The notes below the pieces were generated by a model that ran no database searches, was not told the origin of the DNA, and saw only the letters and a program-made list of their open reading frames with translations. Positions 1 through 9,102 of a DNA stretch of 64,000 nucleotides are shown here, one piece after another. A program made the translations under genes and the position numbers. Numbering within the stretch: position 1 is the stretch's first letter; each line of letters opens with the position of its first letter. The stretch is from CAYZQH01 sp050300015 (GTDB lineage Bacteria > Pseudomonadota > Gammaproteobacteria > Pseudomonadales > Cellvibrionaceae), in the NCBI GenBank assembly GCA_050300015.1, contig JBNKWZ010000005.1:1-64000 (forward strand), in the 5' to 3' direction.

Positions 1-90
1 GGGCTTCGCCCGCCTTGGCAGGCGTCCAATCGGCAATCCTGCCGATTAGTCGAACCGGGGTGCCGATTTTCGCCGACCTCCGGTACAAAC

Positions 91-122
91 AAAAAAGCCC
101 CGCTATCGCGAGGCTCTTTTTG
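91..122 (-). terminator. Rho-independent terminator of tRNA-Leu
   Basis: Read on the minus strand, an 8-bp stem (AGCCTCGC / GCGGGGCT, one G-T pair, loop GATA) is followed by six T. It lies immediately 3' of the tRNA-Leu gene and would end its transcript. Confidence 0.85.
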
Positions 123-124
123 TT

Positions 125-211
<87 letters not shown>

Positions 212-398
212 ATTCGTTCTGTCTCACTGTCATCAGTGAAGAGGGCGGCATTATATCAGTGGTTTTGGGTACGTCAACTCAAATCAATAGCAGTTGTTTG
301 GATTGCTGTGGGTAGTTTTTCTGGGGTTATGGTGGTGAAGGGGTGCGTTGTTGGGGAAATTTCTATACCCTTGCGCCTTTTGCTGATGTGAAACCCCA

Positions 399-1463
399 AT
401 GCGTCGTCAAGATTTCAGTTATGAACTCCCAAAAACCTTGATCGCTGCACAGCCACCGGTGCAGCGAGGGGATAGTCGTCTGTTGGTATTGGACGGCGCT
501 TCCGGATGTCTGGAAGATAAGCACTTTTCCGATCTTTTAACGCTTGTTGCTCCCGGTGACTTGTTGGTCTTTAACGATACTCGGGTGATCCCTGCGCGCG
601 TGTTTGGGCATAAGGCCACGGGTGGCAAAGTGGAAGTGATGGTGGAGCGCGTGTTGGGTGAGTTTTCTGTACTGGCCCATGTCCGTGCGAGTAAGAGCCC
701 TAAGGTGGGTTCGTTTCTGCATTTAGAAGACGGTACCCAAGTGTTGGTTAGGGCGCGTGCGCAGGACCTTTTTGAATTGGATGTCCTGGGTGGGAAATCG
801 GTATTGGCGGTGCTTGATGATATCGGCCATATGCCGTTGCCGCCATACATCGAAAGAGAAGATGGCGACCTTGATAAGGAGCGATACCAAACCGTATATG
901 GTCGTAATCCTGGTGCGGTAGCCGCGCCCACAGCGGGCCTGCATTTTAACGATGCGCTATTGCAGGCTATGGCTGCAAAGGGGGTGGAAAGCGCCTTTGT
1001 GACCCTACATGTGGGTGCCGGGACCTTTCAACCGGTGCGAGCAGACAAAATCCAAGACCATGCCATGCACTCGGAAGTGATGTGCTTGGACTCGCGTGTT
1101 TGCGATCAGGTTAAGGCAACTAAGGCTCGGGGGGGGCGTGTGATTGCCGTGGGGACCACCAGTGTTCGATGTTTGGAAACCGCGGCCTTGCAGGGGCAAA
1201 TTGCGCCTTATCAAGGTGAAACCAATATCTTTATCTACCCCAGTTTTCAGTACCAGGTCGTAGACGCCCTGATTACCAATTTTCACCTTCCTGAGTCGAC
1301 GCTTTTGATGTTGGTGTGTGCGTTTGCGGGCTATGAGAATGTCCTGTCAGCGTATCACCACGCCGTGGCGCAAGAGTATCGATTTTTCAGTTATGGGGAT
1401 GCCATGTTTGTGACGCGCAACACCAATGCGCACTTGGAGCTGACTCCAAGTTCCGATCGTTAA
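399..1463 (+). CDS. queA: S-adenosylmethionine:tRNA ribosyltransferase-isomerase QueA
   Basis: QueA transfers and isomerises the ribosyl group of S-adenosylmethionine onto preQ1 at tRNA position 34, giving epoxyqueuosine; it acts in the cytoplasm. The 354-residue product has the normal family length and starts MRRQDFSYELPKTLIAAQP. The family motifs LLVFNDTRVIPAR (about residues 53-65) and AAPTAGLHF (about 175-183) are visible, as is TNFHLPESTLLMLV near the C-terminus. The ATG follows a purine-poor leader, so the ribosome site is weak. tgt starts 10 bp downstream, so the two queuosine genes are probably cotranscribed. Confidence 0.97.
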   Translation: MRRQDFSYELPKTLIAAQPPVQRGDSRLLVLDGASGCLEDKHFSDLLTLVAPGDLLVFNDTRVIPARVFGHKATGGKVEVMVERVLGEFSVLAHVRASKSPKVGSFLHLEDGTQVLVRARAQDLFELDVLGGKSVLAVLDDIGHMPLPPYIEREDGDLDKERYQTVYGRNPGAVAAPTAGLHFNDALLQAMAAKGVESAFVTLHVGAGTFQPVRADKIQDHAMHSEVMCLDSRVCDQVKATKARGGRVIAVGTTSVRCLETAALQGQIAPYQGETNIFIYPSFQYQVVDALITNFHLPESTLLMLVCAFAGYENVLSAYHHAVAQEYRFFSYGDAMFVTRNTNAHLELTPSSDR

Positions 1464-1473
1464 GAGGCTCGCT

Positions 1474-2601
1474 ATGTCGTTTATGCAATTTGAGTTAGAC
1501 ACGACGCAAGGTTTTGCCCGGCGTGGCCGCCTGAGGTTTCCGCGCGGTGTGGTTGAAACCCCAGCGTTTATGCCTGTGGGAACCTATGGTACGGTCAAAG
1601 GCATGTTGCCGCGTGACATTGAGGCCATAGGGGCACAGATTATTTTGGGGAATACCTTTCACCTGATGCTGCGTCCAGGCACTGAGGTGATCAAAGCCCA
1701 TGGGGATTTACACGATTTCGCGCAGTGGCAGCGTCCCATCTTGACGGACTCTGGCGGTTTTCAAGTGTTCAGTTTGGGCGCCCTGCGCAAGATCACGGAA
1801 GAGGGGGTGTCTTTTAAATCCCCGATTGATGGCAGTCCGGTGTTTTTAAACCCCGAAGTCGCTATGCAGGTGCAGCGTGATTTGGGGTCAGACATTGTCA
1901 TGATATTTGACGAGTGTACACCGTACCCTGCCACAGAAGCGGAAGCCCTGCATTCCATGTCGCTGTCTTTGCGCTGGGCCAAAAGAAGCCGGGATGCACA
2001 TGGGGCGAACCCGGCCGCCTTGTTTGGTATTGTCCAAGGCGGTATGTATGGTCATCTGCGCGAGCAGTCACTCGAGGGGCTTACTGATATTGGGTTTGAT
2101 GGCTATGCCATTGGTGGGTTGAGTGTGGGAGAGCCCAAGGCAGACATGTTGGCGGTATTGGATGGCCTTGCGCCAATCATGCCCAAGGACAAACCACGCT
2201 ACCTGATGGGCGTGGGAAAGCCAGAGGATATTGTTGAAGCGGTGCGTCGGGGTGTGGATATGTTCGACTGTGTGATGCCCACACGAAATGCACGCAATGG
2301 ACATTTGTTTACCGACGCGGGTGTGGTCAAGATTCGCAATGCCCAGCATCGCTATTCGACAGAGGCCTTGGACGCACAGTGTGATTGCTATACCTGTGAG
2401 AACTTTAGCCGGGCATATCTTCATCATTTGGACAAATGCGGTGAGATACTGGGTGCTGAGCTCAACACCATCCATAATCTCAGGCACTACCAGCGTTTGA
2501 TGGCAGGTCTTAGGGAGGCTATTGCTAACCATCGGCTCGATGATTTTGTGACCAGCTTTTACACTAAACTCGGACGACCCGTGCCTCATAGCCCAGTTTG
2601 A
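1474..2601 (+). CDS. tgt: tRNA-guanine transglycosylase (queuine biosynthesis)
   Basis: Tgt swaps guanine-34 for preQ1 in tRNAs for Asp, Asn, His and Tyr. At 375 residues it is of normal bacterial length. Asp92 lies in the TDSGGFQVFS active-site motif, and Asp265 in DCVMPTRNARNGHLF is the expected nucleophile. Cys303, Cys305 and Cys308 (CDCYTC) plus a following HH pair form the structural zinc site. A GAGG-like site precedes the ATG. It follows queA in one operon; the usual next gene yajC is missing here. Confidence 0.97.
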   Translation: MSFMQFELDTTQGFARRGRLRFPRGVVETPAFMPVGTYGTVKGMLPRDIEAIGAQIILGNTFHLMLRPGTEVIKAHGDLHDFAQWQRPILTDSGGFQVFSLGALRKITEEGVSFKSPIDGSPVFLNPEVAMQVQRDLGSDIVMIFDECTPYPATEAEALHSMSLSLRWAKRSRDAHGANPAALFGIVQGGMYGHLREQSLEGLTDIGFDGYAIGGLSVGEPKADMLAVLDGLAPIMPKDKPRYLMGVGKPEDIVEAVRRGVDMFDCVMPTRNARNGHLFTDAGVVKIRNAQHRYSTEALDAQCDCYTCENFSRAYLHHLDKCGEILGAELNTIHNLRHYQRLMAGLREAIANHRLDDFVTSFYTKLGRPVPHSPV

Positions 2602-2618
2602 GAGGTCGGTTGCCCTCA

Positions 2619-2661
2619 AATAAGGGGTAATAGCCTTGAATGTTGGGCAGCTGCCCTTATT
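2619..2661. repeat. Inverted repeat with nested palindrome between tgt and secD
   Basis: AATAAGGG at 2619-2626 is matched by CCCTTATT at 2654-2661, enclosing a perfect 12-bp palindrome GGGCAGCTGCCC at 2645-2656. No T-run follows, so this is not a classical terminator. It could be an attenuator, a protein binding site or a degraded repeat. Confidence 0.4.
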
Positions 2662-2670
2662 AAAGGTCGG

Positions 2671-2676
2671 TATAAT
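2671..2676 (+). promoter_or_regulatory. Possible -10 box for secDF
   Basis: A perfect TATAAT lies about 105 bp upstream of the secD start, in the 180-bp gap after tgt. No good -35 hexamer sits at 16-18 bp, so the call is tentative. A separate promoter here would be reasonable because secDF is detached from queA-tgt by this gap. Confidence 0.3.
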
Positions 2677-2781
2677 GCCCCAGATTTTTGGTAACGGATG
2701 GCGCTAGAGGCCAACAACCTGATAACAAACGGCCGTGCTTCGTTGCCGAACCTATAACTCAATGTACATTGGACTTTCCTC

Positions 2782-4671
2782 ATGAATCGTTTTCCGCTTT
2801 GGAAAAACCTATTGGTGATCATCACCCTGATCTTTGGTGTCATCTTCGCATTACCCAATATCTATGCCCCTGATCCTGCCATTCAACTGTCGGGTAATTC
2901 ACAGGGCGCGACGGTGGATCAAGCTTTGTTGTCGGTGGTGAGCGACGCTCTCGACGCTGAGCAAATTGAGCATTTTGGCGCTCAAGTGAACGACGATGGC
3001 TCTGGTCTTGTTCGGCTGGCGAAATTAGAAGACCAATTGAATGCGCAACGTCTCGCACAGCAAGCGTTAGTCGAAGCTTACCAAGGGCAAAATCGACGGT
3101 TTGTGGTGGCGCTGAACCAAGCCTCCACCACACCAGATTGGCTGCGTTCGCTTGGGGCCTCCCCCATGAATCTCGGTTTGGATTTGGCCGGGGGCGTACA
3201 CTTTCTATTGGAAGTCGATACCCCAAAAGCGGTCAGCGACCGTTTGGAAGATATGGAGCAAACGCTCAAAAAGGGTATACGGGATGAACGCTTGTTCAAT
3301 GTGACAGTCGCCTTAGAGGGGCGCAAATACCTGCTGAGCGCCAAAACCGAGGAGCACCAAGTCGCATTGGAAGCGCTCATTAAAAAAGAGTTGCCCGAGC
3401 TATTGCGAGCAACGGGTACGAACGAAGATGGTACTTACTGGGTCAGTGCTGAGCTCACCGACCAGACCATCCGCCAGATAGAAGACCACGCGGTGAGTCA
3501 AAACTTAACCACCATTCGTAATCGAGTAAATGAGCTGGGGGTGAGTGAACCGTTAGTACAAAAGCAGGGGCGTAATCGTATCGTGGTGGAGTTGCCGGGC
3601 GTTCAAGATACCGCCGGCGCCAAACGTATTTTAGGTAAGACCGCTAACTTGGAGTTTCGCCTGGAGGCCAACAGTGCGACTTTACCCTCGCAAAAAGAGC
3701 GATTCGATTTTTATGACGAGCTAGAGCAGAAACAACGCGGGCCCAAATATTTGGAGCGCCGCCGTATCATTACGGGTGAGAGCGTAGTGAATGCCGTGGC
3801 GGGTTTTGACCAACAAACCAATGGGCCCAAGATAGATATTACCCTCAATAATGAAGGGGGCAACCATATGCACCGCACCACGGCAAAAGCGGTGGGACGC
3901 AATATGGGCGTGCTGTTTATCGATTACTACACCGAAACACAGCGCCGCCAAGTGAAGGGTGAGTGGGTAGAAACCGACGTAAACAAAGTTGACAAAAAAA
4001 TCATTAACCTTGCGACCATTCGCGGTAATTTTGGGTCTCGCTTCCAGATTACTGGCCTAGGCAGTATGCGCGAGGCGTCTGATGTGGCCTTGTTGTTGCG
4101 AGCGGGCTCGCTTGCCGCTCCCATGGTGTTTGTGGAAGAGCGTACCATCGGCCCATCGCTGGGTGCCGAAAACATCAAGCTGGGTGTGACCTCTGTGCAA
4201 ATTGGTTTGGCATTGGTGGTCTTGTTTATGCTCGTGTATTACAAGGTGTTTGGTATTGCTGCGAATATCGCGCTCGCCGCTAACCTGGTTTTGCTGGTGG
4301 CACTCATGTCCATGTTAGGTGCTACCTTAACCTTGCCAGGTATCGCGGGTATCGTGTTAACCGTAGGTATGGCAGTGGATGCAAATGTTTTGATTTTTTC
4401 CAGAATTAAAGAAGAGCTCGCTGACGGCCTACCACCTCAAAGTGCGATCAAAAGTGGTTTTGAACGTGCTTTTACAACCATCTTGGATGCCAACGTGACC
4501 ACTTTAATCGTGGCGTTTATTTTGTTTGCAGTGGGTACAGGGCCGGTAAAAGGGTTTGCGGTGACTTTGTCGTTGGGTATTTTGACCTCCATGTTTACCG
4601 CTATTTTGGGCACTCGTGCTGTCATTAATGTGATCTATGGCGGTCGCAAAGTCGAAAAGTTGTGGATATAG
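2782..4671 (+). CDS. secD: Protein translocase subunit SecD
   Basis: SecD is an inner-membrane RND-family protein that, with SecF, uses the proton gradient to help pull preproteins through SecYEG. The 629-residue product has one N-terminal membrane segment (about residues 8-27) and a large periplasmic P1 region that includes the NLGLDLAGGVHFLLEVD motif (about 130-146). Five further membrane segments lie in the last 170 residues, with the conserved GMAVDANVLIFSRIKEEL loop. The length is close to that of E. coli SecD. secF follows after 10 bp. In many gammaproteobacteria yajC lies just upstream; here there is only a 180-bp noncoding gap. Confidence 0.97.
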   Translation: MNRFPLWKNLLVIITLIFGVIFALPNIYAPDPAIQLSGNSQGATVDQALLSVVSDALDAEQIEHFGAQVNDDGSGLVRLAKLEDQLNAQRLAQQALVEAYQGQNRRFVVALNQASTTPDWLRSLGASPMNLGLDLAGGVHFLLEVDTPKAVSDRLEDMEQTLKKGIRDERLFNVTVALEGRKYLLSAKTEEHQVALEALIKKELPELLRATGTNEDGTYWVSAELTDQTIRQIEDHAVSQNLTTIRNRVNELGVSEPLVQKQGRNRIVVELPGVQDTAGAKRILGKTANLEFRLEANSATLPSQKERFDFYDELEQKQRGPKYLERRRIITGESVVNAVAGFDQQTNGPKIDITLNNEGGNHMHRTTAKAVGRNMGVLFIDYYTETQRRQVKGEWVETDVNKVDKKIINLATIRGNFGSRFQITGLGSMREASDVALLLRAGSLAAPMVFVEERTIGPSLGAENIKLGVTSVQIGLALVVLFMLVYYKVFGIAANIALAANLVLLVALMSMLGATLTLPGIAGIVLTVGMAVDANVLIFSRIKEELADGLPPQSAIKSGFERAFTTILDANVTTLIVAFILFAVGTGPVKGFAVTLSLGILTSMFTAILGTRAVINVIYGGRKVEKLWI

Positions 4672-4681
4672 GAGCCGAGCG

Positions 4682-5626
4682 ATGAGTGAACTTAAAGTGA
4701 TCGATTTCATGGGTAAGCGCAAATTTACCGCGACTTTTTCCATTGTTTTAATTGTTGTATCAATCGTAGCGCTTGCGGCCAATGGCCTGCGCTTTGGTTT
4801 AGATTTTACCGGTGGTACTTTGGTGGAATTACACTACAGCGAGGCGCCGGTTTTAGAAGAGGTGCGCGACGCTCTGGCTAAGGAGGGTTACAGTAATGCG
4901 GTCGTGGTTAACTTCGGGTCAGATACGGAGTTGATGGTGCGTTTACAAACGGATAACAGCGACCTGGGAGAAGGTGAGAAAAATATCAATATCGGGGAAA
5001 TCATCACCGAGATATTACAGCAGGCAACTGAGGCCAAGGTGGAGCTTAAACGCAGTGAAGTGATTGGTGCGCAAATTGGAGAGGAGCTTGCCAATGATGG
5101 GGGGCTAGGGTTGTTGATGGCTTTGGCGGTGGTCTTCATTTATGTTGCATTGCGATTTCAGTTTAAGTTTTCTATGGGGGCGGTGATTGCCTTGGCTCAC
5201 GATGTCATTATCGTGTTGGGTGTGTTTGCGTTGTTTCAACTGGATTTTGACCTCACAGTACTGGCTGCGGTTTTGGCCGTGATCGGTTATTCCCTTAACG
5301 ATACCATTGTGGTGGCGGATAGAATTCGGGAAAACTTTCGCAAGCTGCGCAGTGATTCCCCTATCGAAATCATCAACGAGTCTCTGACCCAAACATTAGG
5401 GCGTACCATCATGACCTCAGGTACCACTTTGTTGGTCTTGCTGGCACTGTTTTTTGTTGGCGGCGAGTTGATTCACAACTTCTCGTTAGCGTTATTAGTG
5501 GGTATTGGCGTAGGGACTTATTCGTCCATCTATGTGGCGGCGACAATATTATTGTGGGCGAAAATTTCTAAAGAAGATTTGATACCACCAGAGAAGGAAG
5601 GAGAAGAATTCGAAGAGTTGCCATAA
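4682..5626 (+). CDS. secF: Protein translocase subunit SecF
   Basis: SecF is the partner of SecD in the SecDF accessory complex of the Sec translocon. The 314-residue protein begins MSELKVIDFMGKRK, and a GGAG site sits 8 bp before this ATG; an in-frame ATG 45 bp upstream overlaps secD and lacks a ribosome site. One N-terminal membrane segment is followed by GLDFTGGTLVELHY in the periplasmic part. A block of membrane segments then holds ALAHDVIIVLGVFAL and IGYSLNDTIVVADRIREN, both typical of the family. A bidirectional terminator follows the stop. Confidence 0.97.
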   Translation: MSELKVIDFMGKRKFTATFSIVLIVVSIVALAANGLRFGLDFTGGTLVELHYSEAPVLEEVRDALAKEGYSNAVVVNFGSDTELMVRLQTDNSDLGEGEKNINIGEIITEILQQATEAKVELKRSEVIGAQIGEELANDGGLGLLMALAVVFIYVALRFQFKFSMGAVIALAHDVIIVLGVFALFQLDFDLTVLAAVLAVIGYSLNDTIVVADRIRENFRKLRSDSPIEIINESLTQTLGRTIMTSGTTLLVLLALFFVGGELIHNFSLALLVGIGVGTYSSIYVAATILLWAKISKEDLIPPEKEGEEFEELP

Positions 5627-5635
5627 AACGTTAAA

Positions 5636-5666
5636 AATAAGGGGCTTAAGAGCCCCTTATTGTTTT
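5636..5666. terminator. Bidirectional rho-independent terminator (secF / small ORF)
   Basis: An 11-bp perfect stem (AATAAGGGGCT / AGCCCCTTATT, loop TAAG) is followed by TGTTTT on the plus strand and by TTTTTAAC on the minus strand. It lies between the convergent ends of secF and the 59-residue minus-strand gene and can serve both. Confidence 0.85.
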
Positions 5667-5686
5667 GAGGGTAGACAGAAATATTG

Positions 5687-5866
5687 TCAATCTTGAGACG
5701 GCTGTTTCTCGTCCAGGTCTAAGTTTTTGATGCGCGTCATAATATCGTCAATGTTCACCGTTTGATCTAATCGGCGACCGTCTTCTGGGAGATTATTGTC
5801 GCCCAGTTGTGAAAATAGGTTTTCGATCTCGCTGGATAAGTTCTTGCTAAAGTCTTTGAATTTCAT
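5687..5866 (-). CDS. Small uncharacterised protein (59 aa)
   Basis: A complete frame on the minus strand encodes 59 residues, beginning MKFKDFSKNLSSEIENLF and ending DEKQPSQD. GAGGG lies 7 bp before the ATG, a candidate promoter lies about 75 bp further upstream, and the shared terminator with secF lies about 20 bp after the stop. The protein is hydrophilic and acidic towards the C-terminus, with no membrane segment, cysteine or metal motif; it is likely two short amphipathic helices. I do not recognise the family and assign no function. The complete set of expression signals argues that it is a real gene. Confidence 0.65.
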   Translation of the reverse strand: MKFKDFSKNLSSEIENLFSQLGDNNLPEDGRRLDQTVNIDDIMTRIKNLDLDEKQPSQD

Positions 5867-5938
5867 ACGTTTACCCTCAAATTTACTGCTAATCAGCCGG
5901 TTTAGAGGCGGTGCTCACCACATGACCGTCCTGTTTTG

Positions 5939-5966
5939 AGTATAGCCGCCGTTGCGGTGGCTCCAA
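5939..5966 (-). promoter_or_regulatory. Candidate promoter for the 59-aa gene
   Basis: On the minus strand TTGGAG and TATACT are separated by 16 bp. The predicted start of transcription is about 65 nt before the small ORF start codon. Confidence 0.45.
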
Positions 5967-6113
5967 CAATAATGCCAAAACAATCTAGGTAGGCTCGAAT
6001 TAATTCCAGTTTGACCAGAGCTCCCGCGGTAGCGTTCTCTTTCCAAGCGAGGGGATTTGGTTTTAAATAGAGGTCTGCGGCATTTAGGCCCCCTCAACAC
6101 AAGAAGGTAGTCA

Positions 6114-8138
6114 ATGAAACTCCTCAAATCTGTTTTTTCTCCTGATCAGATCACTCAAATCAATGAGATGAAACAGGCCTTGGCGCGCCATCAGCGTATT
6201 TTTAAAGGCAGTCATGGCTACGGTTACTTCGACTGGGATTTGGTCGGTAAACGCATGGATTGGAGCGGTGGTTATTGGCGGTATTTGGGTTACACCGATG
6301 AAGATGTGGATTATATTTCCGTTTCCTCTAATTATTACGACTACGTACACCCAGATGATGTAGAGAAACTCAAGCAGGTAGTGGCGGGCCTTTTGAAAAA
6401 GCCCGGTCCAGGGGAGGTTGTGTATCGCGTCCGTCGCAAGAAGGGGGGATACATTTGGACCGAGGCGCGTGCAGACAGTGTGCGCGATGCCAATGGCTGG
6501 GTTATTTACGTGAGTGGTATCGCCTTCGATGTGACCAAACAGAAGCAGACGGAGCAGGCGCTGTTAATTAGCGAGGCGCGCCATTCTCGCATCATTCAAT
6601 CTTCGAATGACGGGATCTGGGAATGGTCTGCTGAGCATGGTGGGTTCCACTTCTCCAACCGCTGTTGGGAGCACTTGGGCTACACGGACCATGATGATGC
6701 GGTGAATCAGGGGATTGATCGCATACAAGCTTGGCGTAAACGTATGCATGAGGATGATGGCGTGCGCTACGACAAGGCGTTAGTGGCGCATATTCGTGGT
6801 AAAGCCCCTTTTGATGTGGAATATCGAATTCTAGGCAAAGACGAAAAGTGGCGCTGGATACGCGCTCGCGGGCAGATGACCTTTAATGATAGGGGGGAGC
6901 CGTTGCGGATGTCCGGCACCAATATGGACATTACCCAGCTCAAGTTGGCGGAGGAGCGCGTCATTAAAGCCAAGGAAACCGCTGAAAAAGCCAATCGTGC
7001 GAAATCAGAATTCCTATCCAGTATGAGCCATGAGTTGCGCACACCTTTGAATGCCATTTTAGGTTTTGCTCAACTGATTGGTATGGACAAAACCTTGTCA
7101 GAAGATCAGCACACTAATTTGACAGAAATTCGCAAGGCGGGAGAGCATCTTTTACAGCTGGTAGGCGATGTATTGGATCTTGCCAAGATCGAATCGGGAA
7201 AGATGTCTTTGAACATAGAATCGGTCTCACCTGTTGAGCTGTTGAACGAGACTCTGGCGCTTTTAAAAACCCATGCCGAGGCCAAAAGCGTGCAGCTGTG
7301 CTTGCAAACCAATGAACTGGCGGGCCGCACCGTGGAAGCGGATCGCATGCGGTTGAAACAAGTGTTTTTGAACCTCGTGGGCAACGCCATTAAATACAAT
7401 CGCGATCAAGGGCGCGTAATTGTGAATTGTGAGCTAATTGATCAATACTACTTTCGTGTAAGCGTGGAGGATGATGGTCGTGGTATTCCGAAAGGGCGCC
7501 AAGCAGAAGTGTTTCAACCCTTCAATCGCTTGGGTGCGGAAATGAGTAGCATTGAAGGCAGTGGCGTGGGTTTGGTGATTACCAAACAGTTGGTGAGCCA
7601 TATGGGCGGTCGCATTGATTTTGCCAGTGAAGAGGACGTGGGTAGCCAGTTTTGGGTGGATTTGCCCATTCGCTCAGAGGTGGTTAAGGCAAAGGTTAAA
7701 ACCAACGATGTGGTCTCTCCACCCTGCGTGATTGATCATATGGATGCTCAATTCGCCAGTAATAAGCGTGTACTGTACGTGGAGGATAACGAATCCAACC
7801 AGAGATTGATTGCGCGTTTGTTTGCCCGCTTTCCGGAGCTGCAGTTAGAAGTGGCCAACGATACGCTACGAGGGCTATATTTGGCCAGAAACCACAAACC
7901 CGACTTGATTTTGATGGATATCAATTTACCGGGTATGGACGGGTATGAAGCGCTAGAGGTTTTAAAAAGTGATTGTTCAACGGCTCACATTCCAGTGGTG
8001 GCATTGTCTGCCAACGCCATGGCGCACGACTTGAAAAAGGGCAATGCAGCAGGTTTTGTGGATTACTTAACCAAGCCAATCAATCTTGAGGCGTTGTTGG
8101 AGACGCTCAAACACTATTTGGGTGAGCAAGTCCACTAG
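6114..8138 (+). CDS. Orphan hybrid sensor histidine kinase (PAS-PAS-HisKA-HATPase-REC)
   Basis: This 674-residue protein is predicted to be a cytoplasmic signalling kinase: no signal peptide or membrane segment is visible. Two PAS/PAC domains lie at about residues 35-145 and 155-285. The dimerisation domain carries the phospho-accepting His306 in SSMSHELRTPLNAILGF. An ATPase domain with N (NLVGNAIKYN), G1 (DDGRGIP) and G2 (GSGVGLVI) boxes follows. A C-terminal receiver domain carries Asp602 in LILMDINLPGMDGYE and a TKP motif. AAGAAGG sits just before the ATG. No response regulator or output gene adjoins it, so it probably hands phosphate to a distant Hpt or regulator. The signal sensed is unknown. 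Confidence 0.9.
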   Translation: MKLLKSVFSPDQITQINEMKQALARHQRIFKGSHGYGYFDWDLVGKRMDWSGGYWRYLGYTDEDVDYISVSSNYYDYVHPDDVEKLKQVVAGLLKKPGPGEVVYRVRRKKGGYIWTEARADSVRDANGWVIYVSGIAFDVTKQKQTEQALLISEARHSRIIQSSNDGIWEWSAEHGGFHFSNRCWEHLGYTDHDDAVNQGIDRIQAWRKRMHEDDGVRYDKALVAHIRGKAPFDVEYRILGKDEKWRWIRARGQMTFNDRGEPLRMSGTNMDITQLKLAEERVIKAKETAEKANRAKSEFLSSMSHELRTPLNAILGFAQLIGMDKTLSEDQHTNLTEIRKAGEHLLQLVGDVLDLAKIESGKMSLNIESVSPVELLNETLALLKTHAEAKSVQLCLQTNELAGRTVEADRMRLKQVFLNLVGNAIKYNRDQGRVIVNCELIDQYYFRVSVEDDGRGIPKGRQAEVFQPFNRLGAEMSSIEGSGVGLVITKQLVSHMGGRIDFASEEDVGSQFWVDLPIRSEVVKAKVKTNDVVSPPCVIDHMDAQFASNKRVLYVEDNESNQRLIARLFARFPELQLEVANDTLRGLYLARNHKPDLILMDINLPGMDGYEALEVLKSDCSTAHIPVVALSANAMAHDLKKGNAAGFVDYLTKPINLEALLETLKHYLGEQVH

Positions 8139-8266
8139 GGGCCGAAAAGGGGCCGATTATTTTGGCCCTTAATAGGTTCATCCGCATGGGTTTGTCTCCG
8201 TCCGCGTTGAATGTGCCTTTGCGAATTTCGGCTGGGAGGCTTCTCGGCCTCCATTGCAACGATATC

Positions 8267-9064
8267 TTACACACTCCCCATATGCTTGCCGACCACTTGC
8301 AACAAAGGTTTAAAGACTTTCGGGGCGCCACAGACGATGTTGCCGGTAGCCATAAAGTGGTTGCCGCCCTTAAAGTCGCTGACCATACCGCCGGCTTCTT
8401 TAACCAGCAGTATGCCGGCGGCAATGTCCCAAGGCTTTAAGTTCATTTCCCAGTAACCGTCAAAACGCCCAGCCGCAACGTAGGCGAGGTCGAGTGCCGC
8501 AGAGCCAATGCGGCGCACACCAGCGGTTTGGCCCGCAATATCTTTTAAACACGCAAGATAGGCATCAATGTTTTCATAGGCAAAGCCATTAAAAGGGACG
8601 CCCGTACCGATCACCGCGCCGTTCAAGCCATTGCGTGTGGTGCATCTAATGCGGCGATCGTTGAGCATGGCGCCCTTGCCTCGGCTTGCTGTAAACTCTT
8701 CACGTTTGATCGGGTCCAGTACCACTGCATGCTGGGGTTGACCCTTGTATAGGCAACCGATGGAGACCGCGCAGTGAGGAATACCGCGCAGGTAGTTGGT
8801 GGTGCCATCAATGGGGTCAATAATCCACTGATAGTCGCTTTGATTGTCCGTTTCGCCGCTTTCTTCGCCCACAAAACTGTGGTCAGGGTAAGCTTTTTTA
8901 AGGTGGTAAAAAATCTCTTTCTCAGCCTTACGATCGATGTCGCTCACAAAGTCATTGCGACCTTTCTCTTCAACGGTAATAAGGTCTACACGCTCTAACG
9001 CGCGTTCGATAATTTCGCCAGCCTTGCGCGCTGCGCGCAGGGCCATGTTTAACATGGGTTCCAT
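8267..9064 (-). CDS. suhB: Inositol-1-monophosphatase family protein SuhB
   Basis: SuhB is a magnesium-dependent inositol monophosphatase that in E. coli also joins the ribosomal RNA antitermination complex. The 265-residue product starts MEPMLNMALRAARKAGEII, which matches the family start closely. Metal and phosphate motifs are present: GEESGE (about residues 66-71), DPIDGTTNYLRGIPHCA (about 83-99) and the C-terminal WDIAAGILLVKEAGG. It is divergent from trmJ, a common arrangement in gammaproteobacteria. Its leader contains an extended -10 box. Confidence 0.95.
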   Translation of the reverse strand: MEPMLNMALRAARKAGEIIERALERVDLITVEEKGRNDFVSDIDRKAEKEIFYHLKKAYPDHSFVGEESGETDNQSDYQWIIDPIDGTTNYLRGIPHCAVSIGCLYKGQPQHAVVLDPIKREEFTASRGKGAMLNDRRIRCTTRNGLNGAVIGTGVPFNGFAYENIDAYLACLKDIAGQTAGVRRIGSAALDLAYVAAGRFDGYWEMNLKPWDIAAGILLVKEAGGMVSDFKGGNHFMATGNIVCGAPKVFKPLLQVVGKHMGSV

Positions 9065-9102
9065 GAGGGTCTCGATACTGCCAAGGGTATGAAAGGGCGG
9101 CG

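Noticed and set aside
8150..8172. Terminator after the hybrid kinase gene
   Set aside because: A short GGGCC/GGCCC stem is present but the loop is long and no T-run follows.
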